A DNA stretch of 64,000 nucleotides from Erythrocercus mccallii. Its lineage: Eukaryota > Chordata > Aves > Passeriformes > Dicruridae. The translations under genes were made by a program, and so were the position numbers. The DNA lies in assembly GCA_013397435.1 (NCBI GenBank), contig VZRG01000163.1:1-64000 (forward strand), given 5' to 3'. Shown here in pieces: positions 1-13,539 of the stretch (position 1 is the first letter of the stretch; every line of letters starts with the position of its first letter). The notes below the pieces were generated by a model that was given only the letters and a program-made list of their open reading frames with translations, had not been told where the DNA came from and ran no database searches.

Positions 1-2723
1 GCAGCACAAGACTAGGCACAAAGAAAGGACTTATTTTGTCACATGCTCACCTGTGCTGCTTGCAGTTCAGTCCCACACTGAGTCATCAAGCCCTTCAGCT
101 GTTTACAAGGCTAGAGTCTGACTGATTTCTCTACAAAGAGAGCATGGGAAAGGATTACCATGGATTTTGATCTTCCAGCATTAAAGCTGGGAGAGATGCT
201 GAGTGGGGCTGTAGGACGACTTCTGTCAGCCACCATTGGTGGCTTGGCTTATTTATCTTAAAGGTAATATTATGTCCAATGGAGCACAGAAATCAGCCTG
301 ACATTTCACATCTTGCTTTTAATTTCAGAAGAGAATCAATGACCCAGTTGCTTTGGGGTCATGGTATTATGGTTCCTAGCTGCCTGAAAAAATATTATGA
401 ACTATGGGAACTCTGACAGGAAGGATGGAAATGTCAGCCCTGTCCTTATTAGTGATCTGTTCAAGCAGTGGGCACTATAGCTTGGATGTGCAAGGCTAAC
501 ACTCTCAAATTCAACCAGTATGGAATGAGTAATTTCCCACTCTTCATTTCTGAAGTCTGTGAATGGCACACTTATCTGTCCAAATGTGCATATTTTGTTT
601 ATGGTTTGCTGCCTTTAATCTTTGTACAGCAAAGATGGGATTTTTTTCCAAGAGTTCTCTTGAATATGAGGAGATCTGAGCAAGTCTGACAGATGTTGCC
701 ACTGAACTCTGGAAGTATTTCATGTAAAAAGGAGGGGGATTACAAATCAGTTGTTTGCAAAGCTCATTAAGGGCATGACTGCTCTGAATAAACACTGTCA
801 GCTGATGAGCTTGCTCTGAAGGAAAGCCTGAGCCTTGCAGCAGTGATAGTGGGTAACAGTATTGCTGCAGTAAATGTCTTTGTTAGGTAAACAACACACT
901 TAAATGATTAAATTAGCAACACTTGGATTTTAAAGTTTGATTCTTAACTACTCATAGCAAAGGCATGAGATAAATATTTTTCTAAGACTACATTAATGAA
1001 ACGTTTATGACATTTTGTATTGTTTCATTTGGTGTTCTGATTAAGAAATTCCCAGAGACTAGCATTCATCTGTTCTCACATGTAGCTGAATTGTGTAGCA
1101 GGTTTCTCATAAACACAATTGGTACAAGCTGAAAAGTATGGAGTGACTGCGGAGGAACGAGAAAACAGAACTAAAGAAGTACGAATGCAGAGAGAATTCT
1201 AAGTGATTAGTCTGTACAGAGCTTAAGATGACAGTGGTGGACCAAATATCTGACTGTGGAGGAACTAATGGGAAAAACATGACTCTTAACTGGTGGAAGT
1301 AGAAGGGGTGGAATGATGCTATTACATATCTTTCAGTATTGCTTCTGTAGTGATTCAATTTCATGGTCAGTTTATACCAAACTACTTTCAGCTGTTGGTG
1401 GAAAGTGGACCTACACCATTCTCCCTATTCATACTCGTTACCCAATGCCACATTCCCTGATCCTTGGTCTAGTTGGGAAACTAATCTTTGCTGTGTGCCA
1501 AGTGACAAAAATGTGCAGCCTGGGGTAGGAGGAGAATGTGATAATCCGTTCCAGAATCAGCAGCATTTTAGCTATGCTTCTGAAGCAGTAAGTCATGTTT
1601 ATGCACATCATGAGCAAGTAAAGCCTTGCAGCTGGAGTTATTCCTGCTAAACTAAAGAGAACAAAAATAGATGTTAACAGGAATAAAGTTTACACTCTCT
1701 GGCTGCTGTTCCCCAGAGGAACAGTTAATAAGAGCATACACTAGTACTCTATATACAGCACAGTAGATAGCCAAATGTTAGGTTTTACGTATGTTAGGTG
1801 CCTTTATTTTTGTCTGTTCTGTTACTACTAAAACTGAGTTTGCTGTGAATGCAACATTGCCCAACGCCTCAGTTTGTGTTGCTATCAGTAGCAGATCCCT
1901 GGTGAGTTACTGATAGCCCTGGGCCCTCTGAATTCACCCTACAGGCTCTGCTGTTACTTCAGATCAGTACTCCTTTTGTCTGCAGCACACGAGGTCACAG
2001 ATAGCTCTATATGCCAGATTGATTATGGATTATAGCTCTAGAACCATAGCACAGTGTAAGTGCTAGTGACTGCTAGTGACTGTATCAAAAACTTTAATGC
2101 ATTATGCACCACAGTTACATACAGCTAAACAAAACTGTGTTAGGCAATTGTCACCTTGTCATCAGCCAGTTGCTATAACAACTAAAATAAAGCTCAAAGC
2201 AAGCCAAGACAGTTCCACAAAAAATAAAGCCTTACAGCCCTAGTTCCACAGGCAAAGTGGACCTGTGCCTAGTAACAGGCACAGCAATAATGACTGTACT
2301 GCATTATAGGACTGTATTATAAGTCATAATCTAGTCAATACAATCAATGGAAAGTGAAAAGGTATTCAGGTCTCTGAATAATTTTGTTAAAATTACACCA
2401 TCAAGGAGACTTTAAAAGCCTGTTGATTGTTATCTTTCTTTTCTGACGAGACTTCAATGCATCCAGTGCTTTCTTTATAGATATGAAATTAGGTATGAAA
2501 TTCTGTTCTAAGTTGTCAATAATTTTGTGTGTCAAATCTAAAAGATATCAGAGAATGGATGGACCTGTTTATATACACACAAGAAGGGCTTCAGAGTTTG
2601 CTGAAAGTTTTTTACTCAGGGGTTGGTTTTTTGTTTTTTTTTTTCAGGTAAAAGTCAGCTTTCTGCTTTTAAGTCAGTTTTTAGTCTCATCTTTCCTGTA
2701 AACTTTTCTTATATGAAAGGGTT

Positions 2724-2876
2724 TAGTCACCATCCCTGGATGTGTTTAAAAAAAGACTGGATGTGGCACTCGATGCCATGATCTAGTTGAGGTGTTGGGG
2801 CTGGGTTGGACTGGATGCTTCTTGACGGTCTCTTCCAAACCACATATTCTGTGATTCTGTGTGATTCTGTGATTGC
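2724..2876 (+). mobile_element. CR1 LINE, 3'-terminal fragment
   Basis: The sequence matches the very end of CR1 as I know it: a segment starting caccatccctgga, then aaagactggatgtggcactc, the ttggactggatg block and tcttccaaac. It finishes in repeated attctgtga units, the short 3'-terminal repeat typical of CR1 in place of a poly(A) tail. About 150 bp remain, a strongly 5'-truncated copy in the same orientation as MYO16. It has no coding capacity. Confidence 0.88.
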
Positions 2877-3416
2877 GAGTAAACCAAGTATTAAAAGAAA
2901 GTCTTAAGAAAGCTTCCTTAAAATTGCATAAATTAAGAGATATTTATAATTTCTTGAATAGAGTTATGTATTACTTTCTGTCCTCATTAGGACATTAAAT
3001 CCCAAATTACTAGCAGTAGCTAGTATTTACTAACTACTTCTAGGTAGTAGTTCTATCAAAAGGAAAACAGGAACATAAGATGAATACTTTCTACTGTCTA
3101 GTGAAGTCTTAAGTAAATGATCTAAGTGAGTTGTCAAGTAGGAAGGGGGATTTGTTTCTGTGATCTTTTCTTGATTTTCTTTTTTTCACTGTATTTTGCA
3201 GAGGGGATAAATGCAAGGAAAGAATAATTTTTTTTTACTTGTTTTTAAATGCAGAGGCATGTAGCACATAATAGTGATTCAGAGCACAGACTTTTGCCCA
3301 GTTAAAAGGAGAGTTTGGATATCTTGTCCTGTATCTTGTCCTGGTAGTCTGTGTGATGTGAATTTCCTGAAGCAGTGATCAAGCTGTGTGCAATAATTAG
3401 GAAGAAGACACCAGAC

Positions 3417-3438
3417 AAAAAAAAAAAAAAAAAAAAAA
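3417..3438 (+). repeat. Poly(A) run, 22 nt
   Basis: Twenty-two uninterrupted A residues are followed by g and a further short A-rich stretch. A 12-bp tandem duplication (tatcttgtcctg) lies about 100 bp before it. No retroposon body could be recognised upstream, so this is listed only as a homopolymer. Confidence 0.9.
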
Positions 3439-5536
3439 GAAAAAGCTACTGATCTTTTATCCACATTCTTTAATGTTTTTGTATGTGACTCAGTAATTTG
3501 TTTATGGTCACAATTATTTAATATTCTACTTGAAGATCAGAGTTAACATATTAATTCTTTATGCTGTAATCTTGGTCTACATTTCTGCTGGTAGAAAAAA
3601 ACCAAGACAAATCAATTAATTCTAATAGAGTTCAAAATCAGATCTAGAAATGGTCTGTTGTTTTTTTCGTTTCAACTGCAAGGAGTTACAAAATGGGTCT
3701 GGAAAGGCATTACTTTGTTTTGCATAGCTTCTCTATGAGAACTAAGTCTTGGGAGGTTGGTGGGAGGAAGATATACCATAAATTGGCCATATTTTTTATA
3801 CCTGAGTAGCCAGAGTTTCTTTCTATCTCTTGGTTACTGTTTTAGGCTCCAGATGAAATTCTCGTGGAATACTGTTAGAAATGCAATTTTCTAACCCACT
3901 GACTTCCCATATCCCTTGCTTCTGCCAAAAGAGAGAAGTCTTCATCTTCTGTCTTTGCATAGAAGGACCTATCCTAAAGCCACTTTTGGTGATCCCAAGG
4001 CTCACAATGATTGAGTTTATCTCAGTGACCCAACAAGAAATTCCACATTTGATTTTTGTTGGTGTTGTTTTTCATGCCATCAGAGTCAGTTCCCATATGC
4101 AGAGATAGCCAGAAGTAGAGGTGTGTGAGTTCCTTTGTGAATTGGGGAAGGGAACAGACTCCTTTGGTTAATACCTCACCTGTCTTATCCCACCTTGTAG
4201 AAAGAGGATGCTGTTTCATATCAATCCTAGTCAGTATAAGACTTCTGCCACCAACCCACAGTGTGCTTGCTCTGCCACCACATGATGTGTGAATTGCTTT
4301 TTCCCCTGGAAAACAGGGGATGAAGGAAAGGGAACTCTTTGGAGTGTTAATTTCTTCAGATGAAATACTGATGGGATTGGGAGAATGAAATTACTTTCAG
4401 AGCCTTAAGAAATCTTCTGTGATATGGAAATATTTTCTGCCCTACTAAAGAAATGGCATAACATAGGAACATTGGAAATATTAACTCTTGAGGAGGATGT
4501 AGTTGCATACCTGTTTAAGGAAGGAGGATTTAAAATTCTTTACTCACTTTAAACCTGAGATAGAGAGAGCATCCCCATATTTGGTCAGAAATTTAGGTAT
4601 TTCAAAAAGCAAGGAACTTAGTTCTGAGCCTCTCCGGATGAGGACATGTGTATGCTTCAGTATGACATTAGTGGATCTGAGAGAGCAGAAAGGAATGGTT
4701 TGCTTTTTTATGTTCATCTGTTTCTCCTGATGTTATGAAATTTTGCACATAATTCTGTACCTTCCCGTTCTGGTTCTGTGATTTTCATCTTGCTTAGCAG
4801 TTGTTGTACAGGTTTTTTATTCTATGTTATCTAATGCTCCCATTCTATTTTTGGTGGGTGTGCTGGGAGTGACTGGGGCTTCTAGTAATGGCTAATTTTT
4901 CAAAGTGGCATTTGCCAGAATATTTGCTTTTACAATTACGTAAAGTAAATGAGGCAAGAACTTTGGTGAGGAGAAATAGGTACCATGAACTATTCATAAA
5001 GTAAACATTTATACAATACTTTTGATTGATTTTTGACTTTCAAAGTTTAAAAAAGAGCAAAAGATTAAATGAAAATGCCTAATTATTGTAAATATTTGTC
5101 CATTATACCAGTGTGGTTTTGCTATATTATGTGTTTAGTAACGATGAAACCAAGTGTTTGACTCTAATTTTACAGGCTTGCAACTATTTAACCAAATATT
5201 AGGAGAAATTTTCTAGGTCAAAAATAATTCAGCATATTCGGAAAACATTCTGAAACAAATCTTCTATAAATTGACAATATTTGAAAAGAAAACTGACCCC
5301 TTTCAAATAGGTTAAATAAGTGTCTGAATGCTGTAAGAAGTTTAACTATACAGTGAATATGGAGTTGCAATATATCCTTGGGAGGATTCAGAAAATGCAT
5401 AAGTTGGAAAGAGGTGGTGGTCATGAGTCTGTTGACAGATTCACAGAAGAGCCTTGAGACAAATCTCTGGCCCTCCTGTAGGACAGACATCTCAGTGGAA
5501 CCCATTTCACATTTCTTTGCAGTTGTTTGCACAAGT

Positions 5537-5572
5537 CCAGGATCTTAACTAAGATCCAGGATCTTAACTAAG
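5537..5572 (+). repeat. Tandem duplication, 19-bp unit, about 1.9 copies
   Basis: The unit ccaggatcttaactaagat occurs twice head to tail with no mismatch; the second copy lacks its last 2 bases. It is a recent small duplication inside the intron. Confidence 0.9.
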
Positions 5573-6518
5573 AATTAAGCTCAAGATTTCCAGATGATGA
5601 AGATGGAACCACCTGTGCTCTTACTCACGAATCATTATTGGCAGCTATTCTCATGGAGAGAGGTCTTTTAAAAGTTTAGTGAAGACAGGGTTGCAACACT
5701 GGTGTGGAGTCCCCTGGTACTGCCAGGCACTGCTACTGCAGAGTTCTGTTCAAGGAATGAGCACTGCTTCTCTGAGTTAGTCAGTGCTTTGATTTAGAGT
5801 GAAAAGGTTATAAAGGCAATAAAGACAATGGGGGTAAAGTGCTGAATTTTCACACCTGAGTGAGCACCAATGTGAAGGGTTGTGGTTTTGCTTGCACTTA
5901 TAAGCCTGTTTCCATTTCAAAGGGGTTTGATACATGTAACTGTGAGTGGAGTGTGGCTCCAAATATCATTTTAAAGATTATGCTGCATCAGTGATCTGAC
6001 AATGGACTGGAAAGGTTAAATTGAGTGCAAATCATTTAGCTTTGGTATGATGATTAATTTCAAGTGATATCAGTTTTGAATACTGGTTTCAAATATTTAC
6101 TGAAAAGGCCAGTATGTCGCATGGGTACTTTGAAAAGTAAAGTAAACCAGTTAACTGTGATTTTGCTCCCAAATGAACTAATCAGGTGATTGTGACCTTG
6201 ACATGGGTCTTTCCTCCAGCCCTCCCCTCACATACGTGCAAAACTGACATGTTCATCTGTACACTTGAAAAGTCCTTGATACTGTTGATATTTACTCTTC
6301 ATTATCAAAGATCTTTTGCTTTACAGGCTTAGCTATTAAAAGAGGTGGGATGGCAAATTCTGGCATGATAGTTTTGCAGTTACATAAGAGGTTTGAATAT
6401 ATTCTTAAATCCCCTAATGAGGATGATTAAGAATCAGCCTATTCACAGTTCAGAATTAGGTGTACTGCTGTTAGATTAGGTATATTAAGTCTTGTTCCTC
6501 TTTTCTTTGATATTTCAG

Positions 6519-6589
6519 TGCTACGGCTGTTGAAGGATGGTGCTGACCCTCATATGCTTCTTTCCTCAGGAGGCTCCTTGCTCCATCTG
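6519..6589 (+). CDS. MYO16: MYO16 internal exon, first in window (71 bp)
   Basis: The exon follows a pyrimidine-rich tract ending in tatttcag and is closed by the donor gtaaga. It opens with 2 nt that complete a split valine codon, so the upstream intron is phase 1, and it ends in phase 0. The 23 full codons read LRLLKDGADPH, then MLLSSGG, then SLLHL. The LLK-GADPH part is the end of one ankyrin repeat and its hairpin loop; SLLHL is the start of the next repeat's first helix. Mammalian MYO16 is nearly identical here by recall. I could not find the preceding exon, which should carry the KVHF-like PP1-docking motif, anywhere in 1-6518, so it probably lies upstream of the window. Confidence 0.94.
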
Positions 6590-9500
6590 GTAAGAGTGAT
6601 TGAAGATTAGTGTTAGTGACTGTGGATAAACATGGTGGGATAGTGAGTAGCAGGTTTGGCTTACTAACAAAAAAGAAAGGCTTAGCAATTTTTTTTTAAT
6701 CTACACTGAGGTCCACCATGGCTATGATTGCATCCAGCTATCCTTTTTAAATAAGTGGTCATTTTCAAATTGCTTACAAAAGAATGAATTGTCACAGGAG
6801 TGGTAGCTAACAAAGGAGAATGACGTGTTTTATTTATAAATTATCTGTGCAGCAAGAAAGAGCAAAAGAAATACTGCTTGATTCCAAATACAAAATATAT
6901 GGTTCAAAGATTCACAGGTCCTATATGAAAAAAACCCACGATTTAGCATTTTTCCTTTTGTTTTTGTGATACTTTCTTGCACCAGTTTCCTACACGTGGA
7001 TATTTAACACATTATCTGCATTTAGTTTATCATTATTTGCATAGCAATTCAGATTAGGTAATGGAAGATAAAAGGAAAACAATTTGTATATAATAATGAA
7101 AGTAAAATCAAGAGGTAAGGACATGAAAGGCAGACAGAAAGAAAATACCTTGGGAATAGAATTTTGGCATTGCTGAAGCCAGAAGCAAAACTCAAATAAT
7201 TCTTACATTTTATGATCCTTTTCTTTTGTCTGTGGTGCTTCAATTGCAGACATGCTGTCTATTAAATGTGAAAGTATTTTAAGACATTTGGATCCAACTT
7301 TGTTGCACACTGTGGCTCAAAGAAATGTGACTGAGCAAAGGAACAAAAAGTCTGCTGGCTGAGTGTTTCATTTTAGAACAGTTGGATTACATTTCTCATA
7401 GTTTGTATGCAAAACACAGTAATTTATTGATGAGAAAGAGTCCCGTTAAATTACTGGACTCCAGCACACCATATGTGACCATGCTCTTGCAAGATACAGC
7501 ATTTCCATTATGTAATTAATCTGTGCTTTCCATCTTCCATGGCCACGCTCTTTAACCAAGGACTAGGAAATAGAGGCCAAGGTAAGGGGACAGTGCAGTA
7601 CTGATTCGGAAAAGAGAAAAATTTTAATTCTCTTTTCTTCAACTATTTGTCTACTGTAAAGATGCTCTGTCACTCTTTAAAAATGCAGTCCAAATGAGAT
7701 ATTTTCTTTGGGATTCCCAAATCTTACCCCTAGGAGACAATCTTTGTCTCTAGTGTGGATGATTCGACATAAGTGTCAGGCATTTTAAAATTAAAAAAAA
7801 AAGAAAAATTAATCTTCAAGGATTTTCAGTTGCTTTATCTAGTTTAGCTGATGCACAGTTTTTAACTGAAGATAAAATCTGCAGTTGAACTGTGCCATTT
7901 TAGGTTTCTTGGTCTGCATCACACCCCAATTCACTGTCACAATCAGTATCTCTCAACTTGTGCCTGCTGCTTCACAGGCACACCTATGCTTCCAAAGGAG
8001 GGAAAGCTTTCTGCAGTAAGAAATTTGCAGTAGAGAGCTATGTGTAACCTACTGCCTCAGTTTAGTCAGAGATACTTGTAAGTACTCGTAATTCATTTTT
8101 ACAGGAAAATGCTCATCCTACTGGAGATAGAGGCAAACCTGAATTCAATGAAATTGGGATTTGACCCTGATTTGGGAGAAGTACAGACAGGAGAGGAGAA
8201 TCATGATACAGGGAAACAAGATAAGACAAATTTATTTTCCAGCAAGAATTGAAACTAGTAATTTAGCATGCACTTGTGTTATATTCTTAAAGCCCACTCA
8301 GATCCATTCTAAGTGTTATTTTTGCAGCTGTGAAGCTGCTTGGTCCTAAGGGGAGGTTAGTGTTTATTCTTTCCACTTTTAGACTAAATGTTTTTGTGTC
8401 AGAATGAATGGAAAATATATGTATCTTGACATTCTTTTTAAAATCCGATTCATTATATAATTCTATTTTCCTTTTCCATATCTATTGACTTCCAAAATGT
8501 GGTATAATTCTAAAGAAAAAAATCAAATGTGACACATGATAAAGATTCTGTTTCTGTTTCTATAGAGGATATTCCAATATGTTTGAATCTAGGCAAGCTA
8601 TAGAAACTTGAAAGGTATTCACTGAACTCTCTTTGGGTTCCATGAGAGAAGTACAATAAAAATTGAGTATGTGCCTGGGCTGCCCATACAGTATGAAGCA
8701 CATGGTGTCATGTCGATTCACACAGGTAATCACCCACCCCCACCCTTATAACAAAGTGTATGTGTCACAGTTTTATTGTGGAATTTTAACTGAGCTTTTC
8801 CAATTGTTTCACAAAATCTATTCAACAAGAATCAAAGACCAGCGACAAATCTAAGCTGCAACTAATCACAAAAGCCTGTGTCTATTATTAATACACAAAA
8901 TGGCTCAGTGCTACCTGTCTTCTCTAGAACTGGTTGGTTTTTGTTTGATTTTTTTTTTTTTTTTGCTTCACAATGGCTTGAAAATATGGTTGCTGTTAGA
9001 TTATGATGATCTGTAATATAAAATGTCTTATCTCTGATTTGTCAAATTTCAGCACAGAACAGCTCAATTTAAGTTGTACTGATACAATGAATGATTCCTA
9101 TGCAACAAAGCAAAATTATTTCTAGAGCTGCCAGACAAGTTACGCAAGCTAAAGGAAATACATCAGAATTTAATTTCTGTTCTATAATTTAATGGTCAGT
9201 ATATTTGGAAATCGCTGAGGCTGGAACTACTTTTTGTTCTTATGGAATTTAATATTCATCTTCTGGGTTATCTATATTTTTGATTATAGAGGTACATGCA
9301 GCTGCTGCATTCTGCTGAAGATCTCAGCTGTATCTTGACTTCACACTCAAATCCAGTTATATACTTTTCCTTCTTCCCCACTTCCTTGAGTATATTGGTT
9401 TCCACACCGGATTAAAATGTCTCCCCATAACCTCTCCCCCATGGGGAAAGAGATAGGATCCTTCTCTAAAGAGTTACTGAGATTGTGTGTGAGGCCAGTC

Positions 9501-10213
9501 AGGATCTTAACTGAGGTGCCCTGATTGTCTTTTAAGGTATTATCCGTAACCTTATACATAAAAAGTCACAGATGTGACAGAGGAGTAAGGTCAAAACAAT
9601 GTCTAGGCCATTTTCTTCTTCTCTACTGAAATTGTGACTGTGACCAAGGTATAGAAACATATAAACACACGCGTGCACACACACGCACACACACATACAC
9701 ACACGCATCCCTCCACCCTACAATAACATCCTCTGCATGCAGAGTATTTATCTGGCAGAGAGACTTGAACAGGAATCAGTACAGTTAGTGGATTGGAAAT
9801 AGAAGTGGGGTGTGAAGAGGGGTGTATTATAGCCCTGAACTGCATAAAAGGCAGAAATTCATGTATGCATGGACATACGTATGTGTGGGTGTACATATAC
9901 TTAGACACCTCTACTCATGATGTGATCATCATGTGCTGATGCCCCTGCACTGATTTGGAATGACAGCATTGAACAGAAAAAAAGCCTCATCCTTATTGTA
10001 GATTCAGCAGATTTCATAAGGAAACAAGGGATTCTCTGAATCATGCACATGGAACTGGAAATCTCCACACAATTACTTCTATAGATTCCTCAGCTGTTCC
10101 CTACAATCACAGCAGCTTAACTACAATGTGTCATCTGCCCAGTTTTAATTGCATGTAATAAATTTGGTTGTACACTGAGGAAAACACCCTAATCTGCTCT
10201 TTTTTTCTTCTAG
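6590..10213 (+). other. MYO16: MYO16 intron, 3624 bp, phase 0
   Basis: Non-coding. It contains a T run near 8.95 kb and an AC-rich microsatellite at 9664-9706. No transposon could be recognised. Open frames in it are short and without recognisable domains. Confidence 0.85.
9664..9706 (+). repeat. Interrupted (AC)n microsatellite
   Basis: Alternating AC with scattered G and T interruptions, including an internal cgcgtgca. This is purine-pyrimidine alternating sequence. Confidence 0.9.
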
Positions 10214-10357
10214 TGTGCTCGCTACGATAATGCATTTGCTGCAGAAATTCTAATTGACAGAGGAGTAAATGTAAATCATCAAGATGAGGATTTTTGGACA
10301 TCAATGCATGTAGCCTGTGCCTGTGATAATCCTGATATTGTCCTGCTACTGCTACTA
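10214..10357 (+). CDS. MYO16: MYO16 internal exon, second in window (144 bp, 48 codons)
   Basis: The acceptor is a T-rich tract ending cttctag and the donor is gtaagt. Both flanking introns are phase 0. The product starts CARYDNAFAAEILIDRG, continues VNVNHQDEDFW, then TSMHVACACDNPDIV and ends in a run of five leucines. This is one complete ankyrin repeat (helix pair, then the GVNVNHQD loop) followed by most of the next. The NHQDEDFW segment is highly characteristic of MYO16. The canonical ankyrin T-P-L-H tetrapeptide appears as T-S-M-H; mammalian MYO16 has T-P-M-H by recall, so the serine may be a bird substitution. The start is set by the splice acceptor, not by an ATG. Confidence 0.96.
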
Positions 10358-10899
10358 GTAAGTAAAGCAATCTAATGCATTGTGTGCTTGAAAAGGAGAC
10401 AGAATGTAGCACCCTAAGGTCTGAAATGTCTGTATGAATACAACATATTGCTACTATTCATATCAGTGAAAACATATACAGTGTTTGGTTTCTCTTGACA
10501 TTGCTTTGGTACTCAGGATTTTTAGAAGGCATTTTTAGGACTTCAATGAGAATAAATTGCAAACATCAATGTCAAGTATCTCCTATTTGTCCCCTGTTAT
10601 CTTGTTTTTCCCCTGTGGTCCGGAGCTCATATCTCTGATAAGCACTCAGTCTCAAATGGGATATTCAGATAATTTCTTTTCTTTTCTCCTTGTCACTTTC
10701 TGTTAAGGGTGGATTTCTCAGACAATCTTTTAAAAAGCTTCCTCTGAAAAACAAGTACTGGCTCATGCTCAGTATTCATAAAAAGTGTTTGTGGACATGG
10801 TGAAAATGAGACAAATTTAATATTTATATAAACAACTTTGACTTTTTAATGCTGAGGTTGCCCAATATAGTAATAGATATGACATTCAGCCTTTGTAGA

Positions 10900-11500
10900 G
10901 AGCACTAGTGTGCCCAAGTGGCCAAGAAGGCCAATGGCATCCTGGCCTGTATCAGCAACAGTGTGGCCACCAGGAGCAGGGCAGGGATGGTCCCTCTGTA
11001 CTCAGCACTGGTGAGGCTACACCTCAAATCCTGTGTTCATTTCTGGGCCCCTCCCTACAAGAAAGATATTGAGGTAGTGGAGCAGTCCAGGGAAGGGCAG
11101 TGGAGCTGGGGAGGAGTCTGGAGCACAAGTCCTATGAGGAGCAGCTGAGGGAGCTGGGGTTGTTTAGGATGGAGAAGAAAAGGCTCAGAGAAAACCTGGA
11201 AGAAGGTTGTAGCAAGGTGGGGGTTGGCCTCTCCTGCCAAGTAGCACTCAACAGGACAAGAAGAAATGGCCTCAAGTTGCACCAGGGGAAGTTTAGATTG
11301 CATATTCAGAAAAACTTTCTGTGCTGAAAGAGTAGTCAACACTGGAATAGGCTGCCCATAGAAGTGGCAGAGTCAGCGTCCCTGGAAGTATTTAAAAGAT
11401 GACAGATATGGACATGGTTTAGTGGTGGACTTGGCAGTGCTAATGGTTGGACTTGATGATCTTAAATGTGCTTTCCACCCTAAATGATTCTTTGGTTCTG
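10900..11500 (+). mobile_element. CR1 LINE, 3' part (about 600 bp)
   Basis: It begins gtgtgcccaagtggccaag and carries the known CR1 blocks in order: atggcatcctggcctgtatc, tactcagcactggtgaggct, ggagcacaagtcctatgagg, gggagctggggttgttta, ggcctcaagttgcaccaggg, ttagtggtggacttggcagt and ggttggacttgatgatctta. It encodes the degraded C-terminus of the CR1 ORF2 protein plus the 3' UTR. Compared with the consensus as I remember it, about 25-30 bp are missing after the block ending in aggctcagaga. The terminal octamer-like repeats are eroded. Frames are broken, so it is inactive. Confidence 0.93.
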
Positions 11501-11909
11501 TTTTGTGCTTCCATTCCTAGGACGACAAACTCTAGTTTTATGTGATGGTACTAATGCAGCTCTTTCTCTCAGTTCATGTGATATTGCTCTTTAAAGCAGT
11601 AGTGCAGAGACATTTCACAGTCTGACAAAGGTTTTTAATCCTTTTGTATAATTTTAAAAATTTTATGTTTTAAATATGTTGTTGCAAGCTCAGAGTTTCT
11701 TGTCATGCTTATAATTGTATTTCAATGTTACAAGTAAAGGAAAGGGAGATATATTTTTAGACTGTATACTTGATAATACTTTTCATGAAATCTCTTTGGG
11801 ACATTATTTAGTCCATTCCCTCTGCTCAGATGAGCTAGACACACCAGCTTGCCCAGGACCAAATCTTCAAGGATGGAAAGTCGCAAACTCACTGGGCAAA
11901 ATGTACAGT

Positions 11910-11955
11910 AAAAAAAAAAAAAAAAAATCCACAAAGAACAACAACAACAACAAAA
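11910..11955 (+). repeat. Poly(A) run followed by (ACA)n
   Basis: Eighteen A residues, a short spacer, then ACA repeats. This is simple sequence; no retroposon could be recognised before it. Confidence 0.85.
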
Positions 11956-13539
11956 AATCAGATACATCTGATTTTAAACATTGTCATCACTCCTAGAAAA
12001 TAAAGGATAAAACTTCCAGGTCGTGTTTTATCTCTTGTATTACCTCAATCTGTCCAGTGTAGATACCTCTGAAGTCTATGTATCCTTTGTACTCCTCATG
12101 TATTCCTAGACTAATTAACAAATTAGAACAAGTAGTTTATTTATACAAACTCTTGTGCTATGGGAAACTCTTGTAATGGGGGGAATTTTCAGAAATTTTG
12201 AATGCAGTGCTGTTGTCATTAATAGGAACAGTTCAGCTTATAGAGGGCACTTGTAAAATTTTCCTTGCCCATTTTTGCAAGAAGCTTCATCTAATTAAAC
12301 TTTAAGTATTTCTGTACAGGGTTATATCAAAAATAATTTTTCAGTGTCCATCATTTGAGTGTTTTTTGATTTGGTCCCTGTTTCTTACAAGCTGCCTTTA
12401 TCTGAAGGTTCTAAGAATTTTCTGATAACTTGGTTATCTAATATATTAAAATTTCAGTAAGCAGGGATGGACGCATGTGGATTTTTGCAGATAAAGTTTG
12501 AATTGTCCATATTATTTGCAATAACTACTGGTAAGTTTGCCCACATTTAGGTGGTCAGCACTTTTAAAGGCAGAGTTTCCTTAATATCTTTATATTCTCC
12601 CTTCTAGTGTCAAAGTAAAGATTTTTAAATTGTGTCATTTAAAGATCTTTAAAGAAATAGCAGAGGAAGGGAAATATTCTTAGTTTAGCAGTAGGTTTTG
12701 AACCATCACATTAATGTTATCTTTAATAACATTTGACAAAGTGAAGATGAAAATTGAGGTTGGAGGGACTTATTTTTCACAATTTTCAATTGCCTTCGCG
12801 TGAGCAATTCATATTAGAAATTACTTTGCCTTGAGGTTAGTGTTTCATGGACCATGTCTAATGTGTAGCATGAGCCTTGATAATGCCAATATGAGCTACA
12901 GTCAACTTCTATTAGGCCACAGTTGGTTTTTTTTTTTTTGAAGAAAAAAATAACACTTCTTGCAACCTCAGGAATTACTTTTAAATAAATATTTCTTCTA
13001 GACTGAATTTATAGCCCAGACAATACCATATTTTCTGTTTTAAAGATGTGTCCTAAAACATAATAGTATGGTCCTTTAATTGTTCAATTCAGATTTCTGG
13101 AAAACTGTCACAGAAGCCAGTGGAGATTTCCTTGGTAAAGACTTAAAACATTTCTTGAAGAGGGAGTAGAAAAAAAATGGTATATGTAGATCCCAGAATG
13201 CTATCAATGAAGATTTGCTTAAACATTCCCAGTGTCTAACTTCACCCTGCTTTTGGAGGTCTTCATTTTTCTCTGGCTGAGACAAGATTGTGACCTGTCA
13301 TTCATCATCTAAACTGTGGTAACTCACAATTTCTTTGCTCTGGTGGATATCAATGACAAAATGAAAGCTCATTCACTGCAAATTAGGAGAGGCTGTAGCT
13401 GTTTGCAATGTGATAATCTGCTGTCATGTCCTGTTGGAAGGCTACTGGAATTGTAAGTACTGTTTTTGGAATAGATGCAGAATGAAATGTTTGGAGCTAT
13501 TTCTTTCCATAATTTCCAATACTTTACCCTAGGTGGTAT

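Larger units (their letters stand above)
1..6518 (+). other. MYO16: MYO16 intron, 3' part (open to the left)
   Basis: This is non-coding sequence upstream of the first visible exon; the intron is phase 1. It contains a CR1 3' tail near 2.8 kb, a 22-nt A run at 3417-3438 and short tandem duplications. No exon matching the expected preceding MYO16 segment is recognisable. All open frames here are short and look random. Nothing else could be supported. Confidence 0.8.

Noticed and set aside
181..260. Possible short exon (start codon context accATGgattttg at about 158-170)
   Set aside because: It does not match the expected MYO16 upstream segment and the frame closes after a few dozen codons without a plausible donor in frame.
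10918..11342. Frames of 75-95 codons on both strands
   Set aside because: They are pieces of the degraded CR1 ORF2 C-terminus or its antisense, not host genes.
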